In this document: one piece after another, positions 51,346-60,949 of the stretch
How positions within the stretch are numbered: position 1 is the stretch's first letter
Layout of the letters: each line of letters begins with the position of its first letter
DNA from: Bacillota bacterium
Lineage (GTDB): Bacteria; Bacillota; Clostridia; Acetivibrionales; DTU013
DNA length: 64,000 nt
Assembly: GCA_023411575.1 (NCBI GenBank)
Contig: JAEYOP010000020.1
Coordinates: forward strand, 186,001-250,000
Direction: 5' to 3'
Program-made: the position numbers and the translations under genes
The notes under the pieces: generated by a model
The model's database searches: none
Told to the model about the DNA's origin: nothing
What the model saw: the letters and a program-made list of their open reading frames with translations, nothing else

Positions 51346-52419
51346 ATGAAATATAAAATTACGGTATTAAAGGGAGACGGAATCGGTCCTGAGGTAGTGG
51401 ATCAGGCGATTGCGGTTTTGAATAAAGTTGGGGAAAAGAACGGCTTCGGGTTCGAGTACCAGGAGGAGCTTATGGGCGGCTGCGCCATCGACGCCTGCGG
51501 CGAGCCGCTGCCGGCGGCGACGCTGCGGACGGCGCAGGCAAGCGACGCCGTCCTGCTGGGCGCCGTAGGCGGCCCAAAATGGGAAGGCCTGCCGGGCGGC
51601 AAAACGCCCGAATCCGGCTTGCTCGGCATCCGCGCCGGATTGGGGCTGTTTGCCAACCTTCGGCCTGCCGTGATCTATCCCGCGCTGCGGGAGGCGTCTC
51701 CGCTGAAAGCGGAAATCATCGGGGACCGGATCGACATCCTCGTCGTGCGCGAGCTGACAGGCGGCATCTACTTCGGTGAAAGGGGCAGGCTGGCGGCAGG
51801 GACTGCTGAAGAAGCCGCCTACGACACCGAAAGGTACAGCGCCGCCGAGGTGGAGCGCATCGCCAGGCTCGCCTTCGAGGCGGCCGGGAAGCGCAGCGGC
51901 CTTGTCACCTCTGTGGACAAGGCGAATGTGCTGGAAAGCTCCAAGCTTTGGAGAGAGGTCGTCATAAAGGTATCCAGGGATTACCCTGATATCCGCCTCA
52001 ACCATATGTATGTGGATAACGCGGCTATGCAGCTTGTCCGGAATCCCGGGCAGTTTGATGTTATCGTAACCTCCAACCTGTTCGGAGACATTCTATCGGA
52101 TGAAGCGTCCATGATCACAGGCTCCATAGGCATGCTTCCTTCCGCCAGCCTCGGAAACGGAACCCTCGGGCTGTACGAGCCGATACATGGGTCCGCGCCC
52201 GACATAGCTGGCCAGGATAAGGCAAATCCCATCGCCACGATCCTCTCAACGGCCATGATGCTCCGGCATTCTCTAGGCCAGCCTGCAGCGGCGGAGCAGA
52301 TCGAAAACGCCGTGAAGAAGGTTCTGGACAAGGGTTATAGAACGGGAGACATCGCTTCGGTGGGCGGCCAGGTGGTCGGGACCCGTGAAATGGGCAGATT
52401 GATCGTAGAAGCCGTTTAA
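51346..52419 (+). CDS. leuB: 3-isopropylmalate dehydrogenase
   Basis: 357 residues. Oxidises and decarboxylates 3-isopropylmalate in leucine synthesis. GDGIGPEVVDQAI at the N-terminus, the RELTGGIYFGERG substrate loop, and HMYVDNAAMQLV plus NLFGDILSDEASMITGSIGM in the cofactor site are all present. The first 600 bases are more GC-rich than the leuC region. The stop codon overlaps the stop of the convergent transporter gene. Confidence 0.96.
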   Translation: MKYKITVLKGDGIGPEVVDQAIAVLNKVGEKNGFGFEYQEELMGGCAIDACGEPLPAATLRTAQASDAVLLGAVGGPKWEGLPGGKTPESGLLGIRAGLGLFANLRPAVIYPALREASPLKAEIIGDRIDILVVRELTGGIYFGERGRLAAGTAEEAAYDTERYSAAEVERIARLAFEAAGKRSGLVTSVDKANVLESSKLWREVVIKVSRDYPDIRLNHMYVDNAAMQLVRNPGQFDVIVTSNLFGDILSDEASMITGSIGMLPSASLGNGTLGLYEPIHGSAPDIAGQDKANPIATILSTAMMLRHSLGQPAAAEQIENAVKKVLDKGYRTGDIASVGGQVVGTREMGRLIVEAV

Positions 52420-53342
52420 TTATCTCCGCCGATCGTATCCTCCGCGGGCTTATTCTGGTTCCGGTTGAGAACGAACAGGCTTGCCAGGATAATGACCATG
52501 CCGGCGTATTGGATAAGCAGGAGCTTTTCATCCAGGATCAGGTATCCTGCAAATACGGATACGACGGGGATCAGGTTCAGGAATGCGGACGAAACGGTGG
52601 GACCGAGCTTCCGAATCGCATAAAGGAACATGAAATAGGAGACAGCGGAGCAGAATACGCCAAGATATACGAGATTCAATAAAGCAGGGATGCTGACCGG
52701 CTTCCAGCTTCCGATCTCGGAAGCGAGGAAAGGCACAAACAGCACTGCGCTCAGGAGAGTCTGGTAAAGTGTAATGATATAGCTGGAATACCTGCTTCCC
52801 AGCCTTCGGCTCATAATGGTGTATATCACCCAGCTGACCATTGCACCCATAACCAGCATGTTGCCCTTGAAAGAGGAGGAGGAGAAGTCCAGCTTTCCAT
52901 TGACGGAAATGACGAGGTATACCCCGAAAATCGATGCAAGAATGCAGGCAGCCACTTTCAGGTTGCCTTTCAGCTTGAAAAAGAGCATTTCAACCAGCAG
53001 GGTGAATACGGGTACGGCTGCCACAATCATGGAAGCACTCGAGGCCGTTGTAAAACGGAGTCCATTGTTTTCAAAAACAAAATAGAGTACGATCCCGAAA
53101 AAAGAGGAGCCTGTAAGCAGCAGAAGGTCCTTTATCGCTATTTTCCAGGAGGTCCGGGTAACAATCCCCCACAGGAAAAGCGGGACCAGGGCGATCAACT
53201 GACGGAAGAAAGCGATGGACACGGGAGGCATTTCCCGGAGCACCACTTTGGTGCTGATAAAGGAAATTCCCCAAAACAGCACCGGAAAAAGAACAAATAG
53301 CAGGTTAAAATACCTGGAAGTCCGCGATTTCTCCGAGTTCAC
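52416..53342 (-). CDS. EamA (DMT) family transporter
   Basis: 308 residues. Ten predicted membrane segments in two five-helix EamA repeats (first from about residue 12, FVLFPVLFWGISFISTKVVL; second from about 155). Substrate unknown; the family exports amino acids or metabolites. It converges with leuB and shares its last 4 bases, so the two transcripts overlap. Proximity to leuB makes a leucine-related role possible but not shown. Confidence 0.85.
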   Translation of the reverse strand: MNSEKSRTSRYFNLLFVLFPVLFWGISFISTKVVLREMPPVSIAFFRQLIALVPLFLWGIVTRTSWKIAIKDLLLLTGSSFFGIVLYFVFENNGLRFTTASSASMIVAAVPVFTLLVEMLFFKLKGNLKVAACILASIFGVYLVISVNGKLDFSSSSFKGNMLVMGAMVSWVIYTIMSRRLGSRYSSYIITLYQTLLSAVLFVPFLASEIGSWKPVSIPALLNLVYLGVFCSAVSYFMFLYAIRKLGPTVSSAFLNLIPVVSVFAGYLILDEKLLLIQYAGMVIILASLFVLNRNQNKPAEDTIGGDN

Positions 53343-54105
53343 CCAAATTTCTCCTCTCTTGTCCCAGCAAAATCGATTATAGCATTTTGAATCCTCCTTT
53401 TCAAACGGTGTATTTTTATGCCTGATTTCCTACACGGATTCTACATTTTTTGCTCTTGGACACCGGCTTGATTCGATCGAACCGGAATCCCTTTCCCTCA
53501 CCTGAGTATAAGATGTACCGTACCGGGACAAAGCGCCTGTTCTGCTGTTTGCTGCTGAAACAATGTACCGGTCTCTCTATCCCGTCTCCTCCTTCTGCTT
53601 CCTCATCTCACCTGCCTATCCCATTGCCCTGCCTCGTCTCGCTTCCTCATCCTGCCTCACGGTCCCATCTCCCCGCCCTGTCCTTCCTCCTCAATCCTCC
53701 TCAGCCGTCCCTCCGAAGGAGTAAAATAAATTAGCAAGCTATCGTACTATTAGAATGTATAAATATACATTTTATGTAACCCATTGAAAAGGGGTTTAAT
53801 TGTTGATAGTATATATATATTGTAATCAGGTGAATTACATTATTTGGGAAAGGCCCCTGGCGTGGTTTTTCACAGAAGACGGCAATGTTGCCTTTTATGG
53901 ATAATTATACCTGATTTTTTGTTGGTTGGATTTCCGGAAGCAGCAGGCAGGAAATTGAAATAATTGGATGGGCTTTAGAGACGCTTTCCATTGCATTTTA
54001 CCGGATATTGCGGTATTATGTTAACTGATTTATTGGTGTTTTAATCGCAGCAATGCGGATAAATATTATACTGAAAAAGTTTTACATTTTAAGGGGTGTG
54101 TTTTT
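53343..54105. other. gene-free region with polypyrimidine tract and opp leader
   Basis: About 760 bp without a supportable gene. Bases 53540-53730 on the + strand are almost entirely C and T. Then an AT-rich part (53740-54090) likely holds the opp promoter. TGTAATCAGGTGAATTACA at 53821-53839 is an inverted repeat (TGTAAT/ATTACA) that could be an operator. A small GGCA-ATGT-TGCC hairpin with TTTT at 53881-53896 is a weak attenuator candidate. Confidence 0.5.
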
Positions 54106-55026
54106 TTGGGCGTATATATACTCAAGAGGTTTGGTTATTCGGTACTGACGCTGTTTATCATAATAACAGTGACCTTCTTCCTGATGAGGTCCATACCCGG
54201 AAGCATCTATACGAAGGACAAACCGCTTCCGCCAAAAATCGTGGAGAACATCAAAGCCAAATATGGGCTTGACAAGCCATTGTTCCAGCAATATCTGAAA
54301 ACCCTCGGCAACGTGGTGCGGCTGGACTTCGGAATGTCCATGCAAAGCGAGGGCAGAAAGGTCAACGACATCATAGCGGAGCAGTTTCCCAATTCGGCAA
54401 AGCTGGGCCTTTTCGCCATCTTCCTCTGCCTGATCCTCGGAATTCCCCTGGGAATCATTTCCGCGCTGAAAAACGGGAAATGGCAGGATAACGGCGCAAT
54501 GATCCTGGCGACCCTGGGCGTCACCATACCGAGCTTTGTGGTGGCGACGCTGGGGCAGTATCTGTTTTCCGTCAAATTCAAAATTTTCCCGGTCATGGGG
54601 TTTAAAACACTGGCCCATGCCGTTCTGCCGGGTATAGCCCTTTCCTTCTTCCCGTTGGCCTTCATCGCAAGGCTTGTCCGTTCCAGCATGCTGGAAACAC
54701 TGGAGCAGGATTACATCCGGACGGCGAGGGCAAAAGGCCTGACCGAGCAGATGGTCGTCCTGAAGCATGCTTTGAAAAACTCCCTGATTCCTGTGGTAAC
54801 ATACCTTGGTCCGTTAATCGCTTCCATCCTTACAGGCAGCTTCGTGGTGGAAAGGATCTTCAATATACCCGGACTTGGCAGGTACTACATCAGCAGCATA
54901 TCCAACAGGGACTACACCGTCATAATGGGGTTGACGATCTTTTTTGCAGCGTTTGTCATATTGATGAATTTCCTGGTCGATATTGTCTATGGCGCCATCG
55001 ATCCCAGGATCAAAATTAGAAAGTAG
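54106..55026 (+). CDS. oppB: oligopeptide ABC transporter permease OppB
   Basis: 306 residues, six membrane segments. First permease of an OppABCDF peptide importer. RFGYSVLTLFIIITVTFFLM at the N-terminus and the EAA-loop region RTARAKGLTEQMVVLKHALK are typical. The TTG start follows AAGGGGTG at 54091-54098. 10 bases separate it from oppC. Confidence 0.93.
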   Translation: MGVYILKRFGYSVLTLFIIITVTFFLMRSIPGSIYTKDKPLPPKIVENIKAKYGLDKPLFQQYLKTLGNVVRLDFGMSMQSEGRKVNDIIAEQFPNSAKLGLFAIFLCLILGIPLGIISALKNGKWQDNGAMILATLGVTIPSFVVATLGQYLFSVKFKIFPVMGFKTLAHAVLPGIALSFFPLAFIARLVRSSMLETLEQDYIRTARAKGLTEQMVVLKHALKNSLIPVVTYLGPLIASILTGSFVVERIFNIPGLGRYYISSISNRDYTVIMGLTIFFAAFVILMNFLVDIVYGAIDPRIKIRK

Positions 55027-55036
55027 GGGTGCGCGC

Positions 55037-56008
55037 ATGCAGTTTTCCAGTGAGCTTTTCAGACCATTAAATAGAGCGGCCATGACGGAAGCGGTCAGTA
55101 CCAGACCGAGCCTGACGTACTGGCAGGATGTCTGGCGCAGGCTGAGAAAGAACAAGGTCGCCATGATCAGCCTTATAGGAATCCTTATCATCCTTGCTCT
55201 CGCCATTCTGGGACCTATGCTCAGTCCCTACAGCTACTCCGACCAGATCCGCGGTTCGGAGGATTTGAAGCCGTGCTGGCAGCATCCGCTCGGCACGGAC
55301 CATCTGGGCCGGGATATGCTGGTTCGCATTCTTTACGGCGCCAGGATATCCCTTAGCATCGGCATCGTCGCGGCATTGGTCAACCTGGTCATCGGCGTTT
55401 TGTACGGCGGTATTTCCGGGTTTATCGGCGGCAAGGTCGATACGGTCATGATGAGAATCATCGATATCATATACGGCGTGCCGGCCATGCTTTACATCAT
55501 CCTCCTGGCTGTCGTCCTCAAGCCTACGCTGACGGAGCTGTTCAAGCTTCCGTTTATGGAATTTTTCAAGGCTGCCGGCGCAGGACTTGTCAGTATGTAT
55601 ATCGCGCTGGCCCTGACCTATTGGATCACCACGGCCAGGATCGTCAGGGGACAGATCCTCAGCCTTAAGGAGCAGGAATACGTTACCGCGGCAAAAACCC
55701 TTGGCGCGGGCAGCGCGCGGATTCTGCTCCGGCATCTGGTTCCCAACTGCATCGGTCCGATTGTTGTAACGACGATGCTTATGATTCCGGATGCGATTTT
55801 CACGGAATCCTTCCTCAGCTTTATCGGTCTGGGCGTTGACGCTCCCGTGCCGAGTTGGGGCAGCCTTGCGTCGGAAGCTTTGGGCGGAATAAGGTCCTAC
55901 TTTTACCTGCTGCTTTCACCGTCCCTGGCCATCTGTATTACCATGCTGGCGTTCAATCTGTTCGGAGACGGCCTGAGAGACGCCCTTGATCCCAGAATGA
56001 GAAAGTAA
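55037..56008 (+). CDS. oppC: oligopeptide ABC transporter permease OppC
   Basis: 323 residues from the ATG at 55037 (AGGGGTG upstream); an earlier in-frame ATG at 54983 would overlap oppB. N-terminal cytoplasmic stretch, six membrane segments, and the conserved HPLGTDHLGRDMLVRILYGA and EAA loop (VTAAKTLGAGSARILLRHL). Works with OppB as the channel. Confidence 0.93.
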   Translation: MQFSSELFRPLNRAAMTEAVSTRPSLTYWQDVWRRLRKNKVAMISLIGILIILALAILGPMLSPYSYSDQIRGSEDLKPCWQHPLGTDHLGRDMLVRILYGARISLSIGIVAALVNLVIGVLYGGISGFIGGKVDTVMMRIIDIIYGVPAMLYIILLAVVLKPTLTELFKLPFMEFFKAAGAGLVSMYIALALTYWITTARIVRGQILSLKEQEYVTAAKTLGAGSARILLRHLVPNCIGPIVVTTMLMIPDAIFTESFLSFIGLGVDAPVPSWGSLASEALGGIRSYFYLLLSPSLAICITMLAFNLFGDGLRDALDPRMRK

Positions 56009-56017
56009 GAGGGTACG

Positions 56018-57010
56018 ATGATGACAAACAAACTTCTTGAAATAAAAAATCTTCAAACGAAATTCAGCACCTATGCCGGTACCGTTTCAGCCATAAACGA
56101 TGTGTCCATCTCCATAGGATACGGGGAGGCGGTCGGTATTGTGGGCGAATCCGGAAGCGGCAAGAGCGTCACCATGCTTTCCGTCATGAGGCTGCTCTCG
56201 GAAAACGGCAAGGTCGCCGCTGGCGAAATCCTTTTTGACGGCAGGGACATGTCCGGCCTCAAGGAAAGGGAAATCCAGGCGATCCGCGGCAGCGAGATCG
56301 GAATGATCTTCCAGGACCCGATGACCTCCCTGAATCCGGTCTTCACCATAGGCAATCAGCTCATGGAAGCGATCATGAGACACAATAGAAGGATGCCCCG
56401 GAAGCAGGCCCAGGAAAAGGCCATCGACATGATGAAGCTGGTGGGCATTCCCAGCCCGGAAAAGCGCTTCCACCAGTATCCCCACGAGTTCAGCGGCGGC
56501 ATGCGCCAGAGGGTGATGATCGCAATGGCCCTTTCCTGCGAACCCAAGCTGCTGATCGCGGACGAACCGACGACGGCGCTGGATGTGACCATACAGGCGC
56601 AGATTATGGAATTGATGAAGGATCTGAAGGAAAAGATAAACATGTCCATCATTCTGATCACCCATGACCTGGGTCTTGTTGCAGACATCTGCGAAAGAGT
56701 CATCGTCATGTACGGCGGAACGCTGGTCGAGCAGGGAACCGTGGACGATATCTTCTATGAACCGAAGCATCCCTACACCGTCGGGCTTTTGAACAGCATT
56801 CCGCGGATGAACATGGGGAAGGAACGACTGAAGCCGGTCGAAGGAACGCCGCCGGACATGATCCGTCCCCCCGAGGGCTGCCCGTTCACGGCCAGATGCC
56901 CTCATGCCATGGAGATATGCAGCCTGCACAAACCGCAGTACCAGAGGGTGACGGAAGGGCACGGGGCGGCTTGCTGGCTCCTCTACAAACAGGAAGGCGG
57001 CGATAAATAA
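56018..57010 (+). CDS. oppD: oligopeptide ABC transporter ATPase OppD
   Basis: 330 residues. Walker A GESGSGKS, signature FSGGMRQRVMIAMAL, Walker B LLIADEPTTALDVT, and the C-terminal oligopeptide-type extension with cysteines (GCPFTARCPHAMEIC). GAGGG site. Overlaps oppF by one base (TAATG). Confidence 0.96.
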   Translation: MMTNKLLEIKNLQTKFSTYAGTVSAINDVSISIGYGEAVGIVGESGSGKSVTMLSVMRLLSENGKVAAGEILFDGRDMSGLKEREIQAIRGSEIGMIFQDPMTSLNPVFTIGNQLMEAIMRHNRRMPRKQAQEKAIDMMKLVGIPSPEKRFHQYPHEFSGGMRQRVMIAMALSCEPKLLIADEPTTALDVTIQAQIMELMKDLKEKINMSIILITHDLGLVADICERVIVMYGGTLVEQGTVDDIFYEPKHPYTVGLLNSIPRMNMGKERLKPVEGTPPDMIRPPEGCPFTARCPHAMEICSLHKPQYQRVTEGHGAACWLLYKQEGGDK

Positions 57011-57984
57011 TGGGACAGAAAACGGAAGTCATGCTGGAAGTCAAAAACCTGACCAAATTTTTCAACGCCAGCTCCGGCGTATTCGGGAGCAGCCAGACGG
57101 TCGTCAAGGCGGTTGACAATGTCAGCTTCAAGATAAATAAGGGCGAGACGCTGGGCCTTGTCGGCGAAAGCGGCTGCGGCAAAACGACCACCGGAAGGAC
57201 GATCATTCGGTTATATGAGCCGACCTCCGGGAATATTATTTTTAACGGGCAGGACATCACCAGAATCGATATGAAGCCGGTCCGCAAAAAAATGCAGATG
57301 ATCTTTCAGGATCCGTATGCCTCCCTGAACCCGAGAATGACCGTAAGCGACATTGTCGGCGAAGCCTTGGACATACACAAGCTGGCAAAAGGGGAGGAGC
57401 GGAAGGAACGCATATTCCAGCTCCTTTCCATGGTGGGCCTGAACAGGGAGCATGCGAACCGGTACCCGCACGAATTCAGCGGCGGGCAGCGGCAGAGAAT
57501 CGGGATCGCGAGGGCTCTGGCGGTGCAGCCGGAATTGATCATCTGCGATGAGCCTATATCGGCCCTTGACGTATCCATACAGGCGCAGATCGTAAACATG
57601 CTGGAGGACCTGCAAAAGGAACTCGGCCTGACGTATTTGTTCATAGCCCATGACTTGTCGATGGTGAAGCATATCAGCGACAATGTCGGCGTAATGTACC
57701 TCGGTAAACTGATCGAACTGGCCGGAAGGGATGAGCTGTATGAGAATCCGGCCCATCCGTATACAAAGGCGCTGCTGTCCGCGGTACCCGTAGCCGATCC
57801 GAAGGCCAGCAGGGCAAAGAGCAGGATCATCCTGGAAGGGGATGTTCCCAGTCCGATCAATCCTCCGTCCGGCTGCCGGTTCAGGACCAGGTGCGCCTAT
57901 GCCATGCCCAAGTGCGCCGAAATCGAGCCCGAACTCAAGGAAATCGCCCCTGGCCACATGTGTGCGTGCCATCTCAACGACTGA
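57010..57984 (+). CDS. oppF: oligopeptide ABC transporter ATPase OppF
   Basis: 324 residues. Walker A GESGCGKTT, signature FSGGQRQRIGIARAL, Walker B LIICDEPISALDVS, and the same cysteine-containing extension (GCRFRTRCAYAMPKC). Partner of OppD. Confidence 0.96.
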   Translation: MGQKTEVMLEVKNLTKFFNASSGVFGSSQTVVKAVDNVSFKINKGETLGLVGESGCGKTTTGRTIIRLYEPTSGNIIFNGQDITRIDMKPVRKKMQMIFQDPYASLNPRMTVSDIVGEALDIHKLAKGEERKERIFQLLSMVGLNREHANRYPHEFSGGQRQRIGIARALAVQPELIICDEPISALDVSIQAQIVNMLEDLQKELGLTYLFIAHDLSMVKHISDNVGVMYLGKLIELAGRDELYENPAHPYTKALLSAVPVADPKASRAKSRIILEGDVPSPINPPSGCRFRTRCAYAMPKCAEIEPELKEIAPGHMCACHLND

Positions 57985-58130
57985 TCCAATCCGGCCCTTA
58001 TTACAAAAGCAGGCTTGTTCCGACATAGAACAGGTTTAGAACAGGTTGATTCGGGGGATAGATATACCTGGATATAAACGGCGGAAATCCGTTTATGATA
58101 ATCATATTCTATAGAATGGAGGAAAGTAAT

Positions 58131-59813
58131 ATGCTAAAGAAAGTTTTATCGGCAGTGCTGGCGCTTATCATGCTGGTCGGAATCATGGCAGGCTGCGGTC
58201 AGTCTGCTACGCCCGGCAACGAGAGCACCGCGGCAGTGAGCACGAACCCCTCTGAAACCAGTGCGGCGGCTCCTGCCAAGACAAGCTCCAGGGACAATGT
58301 CACATTGGTGGTCGGCTCAGAACCGGCAACGCTGGACCCGGGTTCCAACAACTCAGCCGACGGCGGTACTTATATCCTGCACCTCTTTGAAGGACTTACC
58401 AGACAGGACGTGAACGGAAAGACCATTCCCGGCATAGCAGAATCCTGGAATATTTCGACCGACGGCCTCAAGTACACCTTCCACCTGAGGGATGCGAAAT
58501 GGTCCGACGGACAGCCTGTCAAGGCATCCGATTTCGAATATGCCTGGAAGAGGGCCCTCAGCCCCGAACTGGCATCGGAATACGCTTATCAGGTATGGTA
58601 TCTCAAGAACGGATACGAATATAACACCGGCAAGGCAAAAGCGGAAGATGTAGGTGTCAAGGCCACCGACGACAAGACTCTTGAAGTCGAGCTCGCAGCA
58701 CCCACTTCATACTTCCTTGAACTCTGCCGTTTCCCGACTTACATGCCTGTAAGGAAGGATGTCGTAGAAGCAGCTCCGACGGATTGGTTCACAAAACCGG
58801 AAACGCTCATCGGCGACGGCGCTTACAAGATGAAGAGCTGGGAGCATAGTTCACAGCTTGTATTTGAAAAGAACGATGCGTACTGGGATGCGGCAAATAC
58901 CGGATTTATCAAGACGCTTACATGGACGCTCCTTGAAGATGAAGCTGCTGCTCTCAGCGGTTTTGAAGCCGGCGAAATCGACATCGTTGACCAGCTGGTA
59001 CCCCAGGCGGAGATCCAGAATCTTGTCGCCGACGGCAAGTGCAAGATCCATGATCTGCTCGGCACCTACTATATTTACTTAAATAACTCCAGGGCGCCCT
59101 TCGACAACCCGAAAGTCAGGCTGGCCCTCTCCCTCGCCATCGACAGGCAGTATATCGTTGACAAGGTTTCCAGAGGCGGACAGCTTCCGGCTACGGGCAT
59201 CGTACCTTATAAAGTGCCGGATGCGGATTCCAGCACCGATTTCAGAACAAAAGGCGGGGAACTGCTTCCCAAGACGGCGGACATAGCAAAAGCGAAACAG
59301 TTGCTTGCAGAAGCGGGCTACCCGGATGGAAAGGGCTTCCCGGAGGTTGAAATGTACTACAACACCATGAGCGGCCACAAAGCCATCATGGAAGCTGTAA
59401 CGGAAATGTGGAAGACGAATCTCGGAATCACTTCCTTCAAGACTCCGAACATGGAGTGGAAGGTTCTGCAGGAAAAAGTTAACTCCGGCGATTTCTGGAT
59501 TGCAAGAATGGGCTGGATCGGGGATTACGTCGATCCGATGACCTTCTTCGACATGTTCATTTCCGATTCGAGCCAGAATCAGGTGAAATTCAACAATGCC
59601 GAGTACGACAAGCTGATCCTTGCAGCAAAGAATTCCAACGATCAGGCGCTCAGAATGGACAACATGCACAAGGCGGAGAAAATCTTTGTAGATGAAACCG
59701 GTGCGATTCCGCTGTACTTCTATGTTGCCCCGATGCTCGAAAATCCTGCGATCAAGGATTGGAGATTCGACCCGATGGCGTTCCTGTTCATGCAGTATGC
59801 TTACGTTGAATAA
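58131..59813 (+). CDS. oppA: oligopeptide-binding lipoprotein OppA
   Basis: 560 residues from the ATG at 58131 (GGAGGAAAG upstream). Lipoprotein signal with lipobox ending AGC (cysteine at about residue 23), then a serine/threonine/alanine linker and a family 5 solute-binding domain (LVVGSEPATLDPG, then GLTRQDVNGKTIPGIAESW and WSDGQPVKASDFEYAWKRAL). Membrane-anchored outside the cell; hands peptides to OppBC. It is the last opp gene, separated from oppF by about 150 bases, and may have its own promoter. Confidence 0.95.
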   Translation: MLKKVLSAVLALIMLVGIMAGCGQSATPGNESTAAVSTNPSETSAAAPAKTSSRDNVTLVVGSEPATLDPGSNNSADGGTYILHLFEGLTRQDVNGKTIPGIAESWNISTDGLKYTFHLRDAKWSDGQPVKASDFEYAWKRALSPELASEYAYQVWYLKNGYEYNTGKAKAEDVGVKATDDKTLEVELAAPTSYFLELCRFPTYMPVRKDVVEAAPTDWFTKPETLIGDGAYKMKSWEHSSQLVFEKNDAYWDAANTGFIKTLTWTLLEDEAAALSGFEAGEIDIVDQLVPQAEIQNLVADGKCKIHDLLGTYYIYLNNSRAPFDNPKVRLALSLAIDRQYIVDKVSRGGQLPATGIVPYKVPDADSSTDFRTKGGELLPKTADIAKAKQLLAEAGYPDGKGFPEVEMYYNTMSGHKAIMEAVTEMWKTNLGITSFKTPNMEWKVLQEKVNSGDFWIARMGWIGDYVDPMTFFDMFISDSSQNQVKFNNAEYDKLILAAKNSNDQALRMDNMHKAEKIFVDETGAIPLYFYVAPMLENPAIKDWRFDPMAFLFMQYAYVE

Positions 59814-59868
59814 GCTCGTGCAGGACTGGATTTGCCAAGCTTGAACAGCTTAAACAGTATAAAAACAT

Positions 59869-59904
59869 TAAAATCCCGGAGGAGTTCTTCTTCCGGGATT
59901 TTTT
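59869..59904 (+). terminator. intrinsic terminator of the opp operon
   Basis: AAAATCCCGGA/TCCGGGATTTTTT stem with T run. Confidence 0.85.
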
Positions 59905-60005
59905 GCCGTATGGGAGGCCCGTGCGTTCTTGGCAGTGCCGGTACAGTTCACACGGGCAGGTATGGTTTTACGGGATTTTATGTAACCTGCTTGAAGAAAA
60001 CGCAA

Positions 60006-60040
60006 AAAAGCCTGCTATCCTCTCTGATAACAGGCTTTTC
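60006..60040. terminator. terminator upstream of lexA-like stop, probably bidirectional
   Basis: AAAAGCCTG (60006-60014) pairs with CAGGCTTTT (60031-60039), with an inner TATC/GATA stem. It lies 24 bases beyond the minus-strand lexA-like stop. Confidence 0.75.
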
Positions 60041-60062
60041 AAGCGATTATGCAATTTGGGCT

Positions 60063-60713
60063 TCAATTTCCGTCCGAATAGAATTTTGTATACCGTCCGT
60101 CCACTCTGCCGATGATTTTTACTTCCTCCGGGGTGAAGTTTTCCTTCGGAATAATGCTGGAATCCGCTTTCAAGGTAATCGTGCCGTTTTCCTCGGGATG
60201 GTAATAACGGACCAGGGATCTGGTGTCGTAAAAAGCCAGCGCCACGTCGCCGGGCTTCAAATCGGCGGACATGTTGACCAGCAGCGTATCCGTAGGCTTG
60301 ATGCCGCTCTCCGCAAGGCTGTCGTCCGGGCAGTCGATCATCAGGTAATTGCCGTTTTCCGAGATCATAAAGGGAGAGACCGGATGGTATTTTTCTATGT
60401 TATAAATATTCAGCAGATCATCCACATTTCTTTTGCTTATTTTCTTGATTTCCGGGATGTAAACCGCGCTTGCATACAGTTGATTATCCTCCGATACAAG
60501 CTGTATGGACCTGGCGGCACCCAGCTGACGCTTTATGACCCCCTTCTGCTCAAGCCGGTTCAGAATTCCCTGGACGGCGCCCGGGGTCTTCTCTCCGACC
60601 ATCTCGCCGATTTCGCGGACCGTAGGGGGGATTCCCTTCAACTTAATGTAGGTTTCAATTACGGAGTATACTTTTTTCTGCTTAGCTGTTAAACTGCTGA
60701 AGTTCACCGACAT
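60063..60713 (-). CDS. LexA-like repressor with non-canonical catalytic site
   Basis: 216 residues. The N-terminal winged helix matches LexA closely (LTAKQKKVYSVIETYIKLKG, PPTVREIGEMVGEKTP, RLEQKGVIKRQLGAARSI). The C-terminal half follows the LexA peptidase layout: Ser132 in DDSLAESG matches the catalytic serine, but the expected lysine (T-V-K-R in LexA) is Arg169 in SLVRYYH, and no Ala-Gly cleavage site is seen before it. It may be a repressor that is not self-cleaving, or one tuned to a ligand. Divergent from the cyanophycin genes. A standard LexA box is not seen nearby. Confidence 0.85.
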   Translation of the reverse strand: MSVNFSSLTAKQKKVYSVIETYIKLKGIPPTVREIGEMVGEKTPGAVQGILNRLEQKGVIKRQLGAARSIQLVSEDNQLYASAVYIPEIKKISKRNVDDLLNIYNIEKYHPVSPFMISENGNYLMIDCPDDSLAESGIKPTDTLLVNMSADLKPGDVALAFYDTRSLVRYYHPEENGTITLKADSSIIPKENFTPEEVKIIGRVDGRYTKFYSDGN

Positions 60714-60842
60714 CTTATCACCCTTCGTTGTTTTTTACTTTACATAAAGCATCACGTAATAGTTTAACAGACTTGTTTCATTTAATCAAATTAAATAATA
60801 ACAGTATTGGCAAATTAGGACATGTAGCAGGCGCTGTATGGC

Positions 60843-60856
60843 TGTAAACGCTTACA
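60843..60856. promoter_or_regulatory. catabolite-responsive element (cre)
   Basis: TGTAAACGCTTACA fits the cre consensus TGWNANCGNTNWCA at every position. It lies between the lexA-like gene and the isoaspartyl dipeptidase gene, so CcpA probably regulates one or both by carbon supply. Confidence 0.7.
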
Positions 60857-60949
60857 TACTGCCGCTTTCTGTGTATAGCAGCGTTTTTGGGGGGAAGAAT
60901 ATTTTCGAATAGATGGTGTGCAAAAAAAGAGATTTGGGTCGAGGAAAGC

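Noticed and set aside
53450..53734. 94-codon frame through the polypyrimidine tract
   Set aside because: Proline/serine/leucine-rich translation is what any C/T tract would give; no ribosome-binding site.
59832..60692. 286-codon plus-strand frame antisense to the LexA-like gene
   Set aside because: Starts in the opp terminator region and shows no motif; the minus strand encodes a clear LexA fold.
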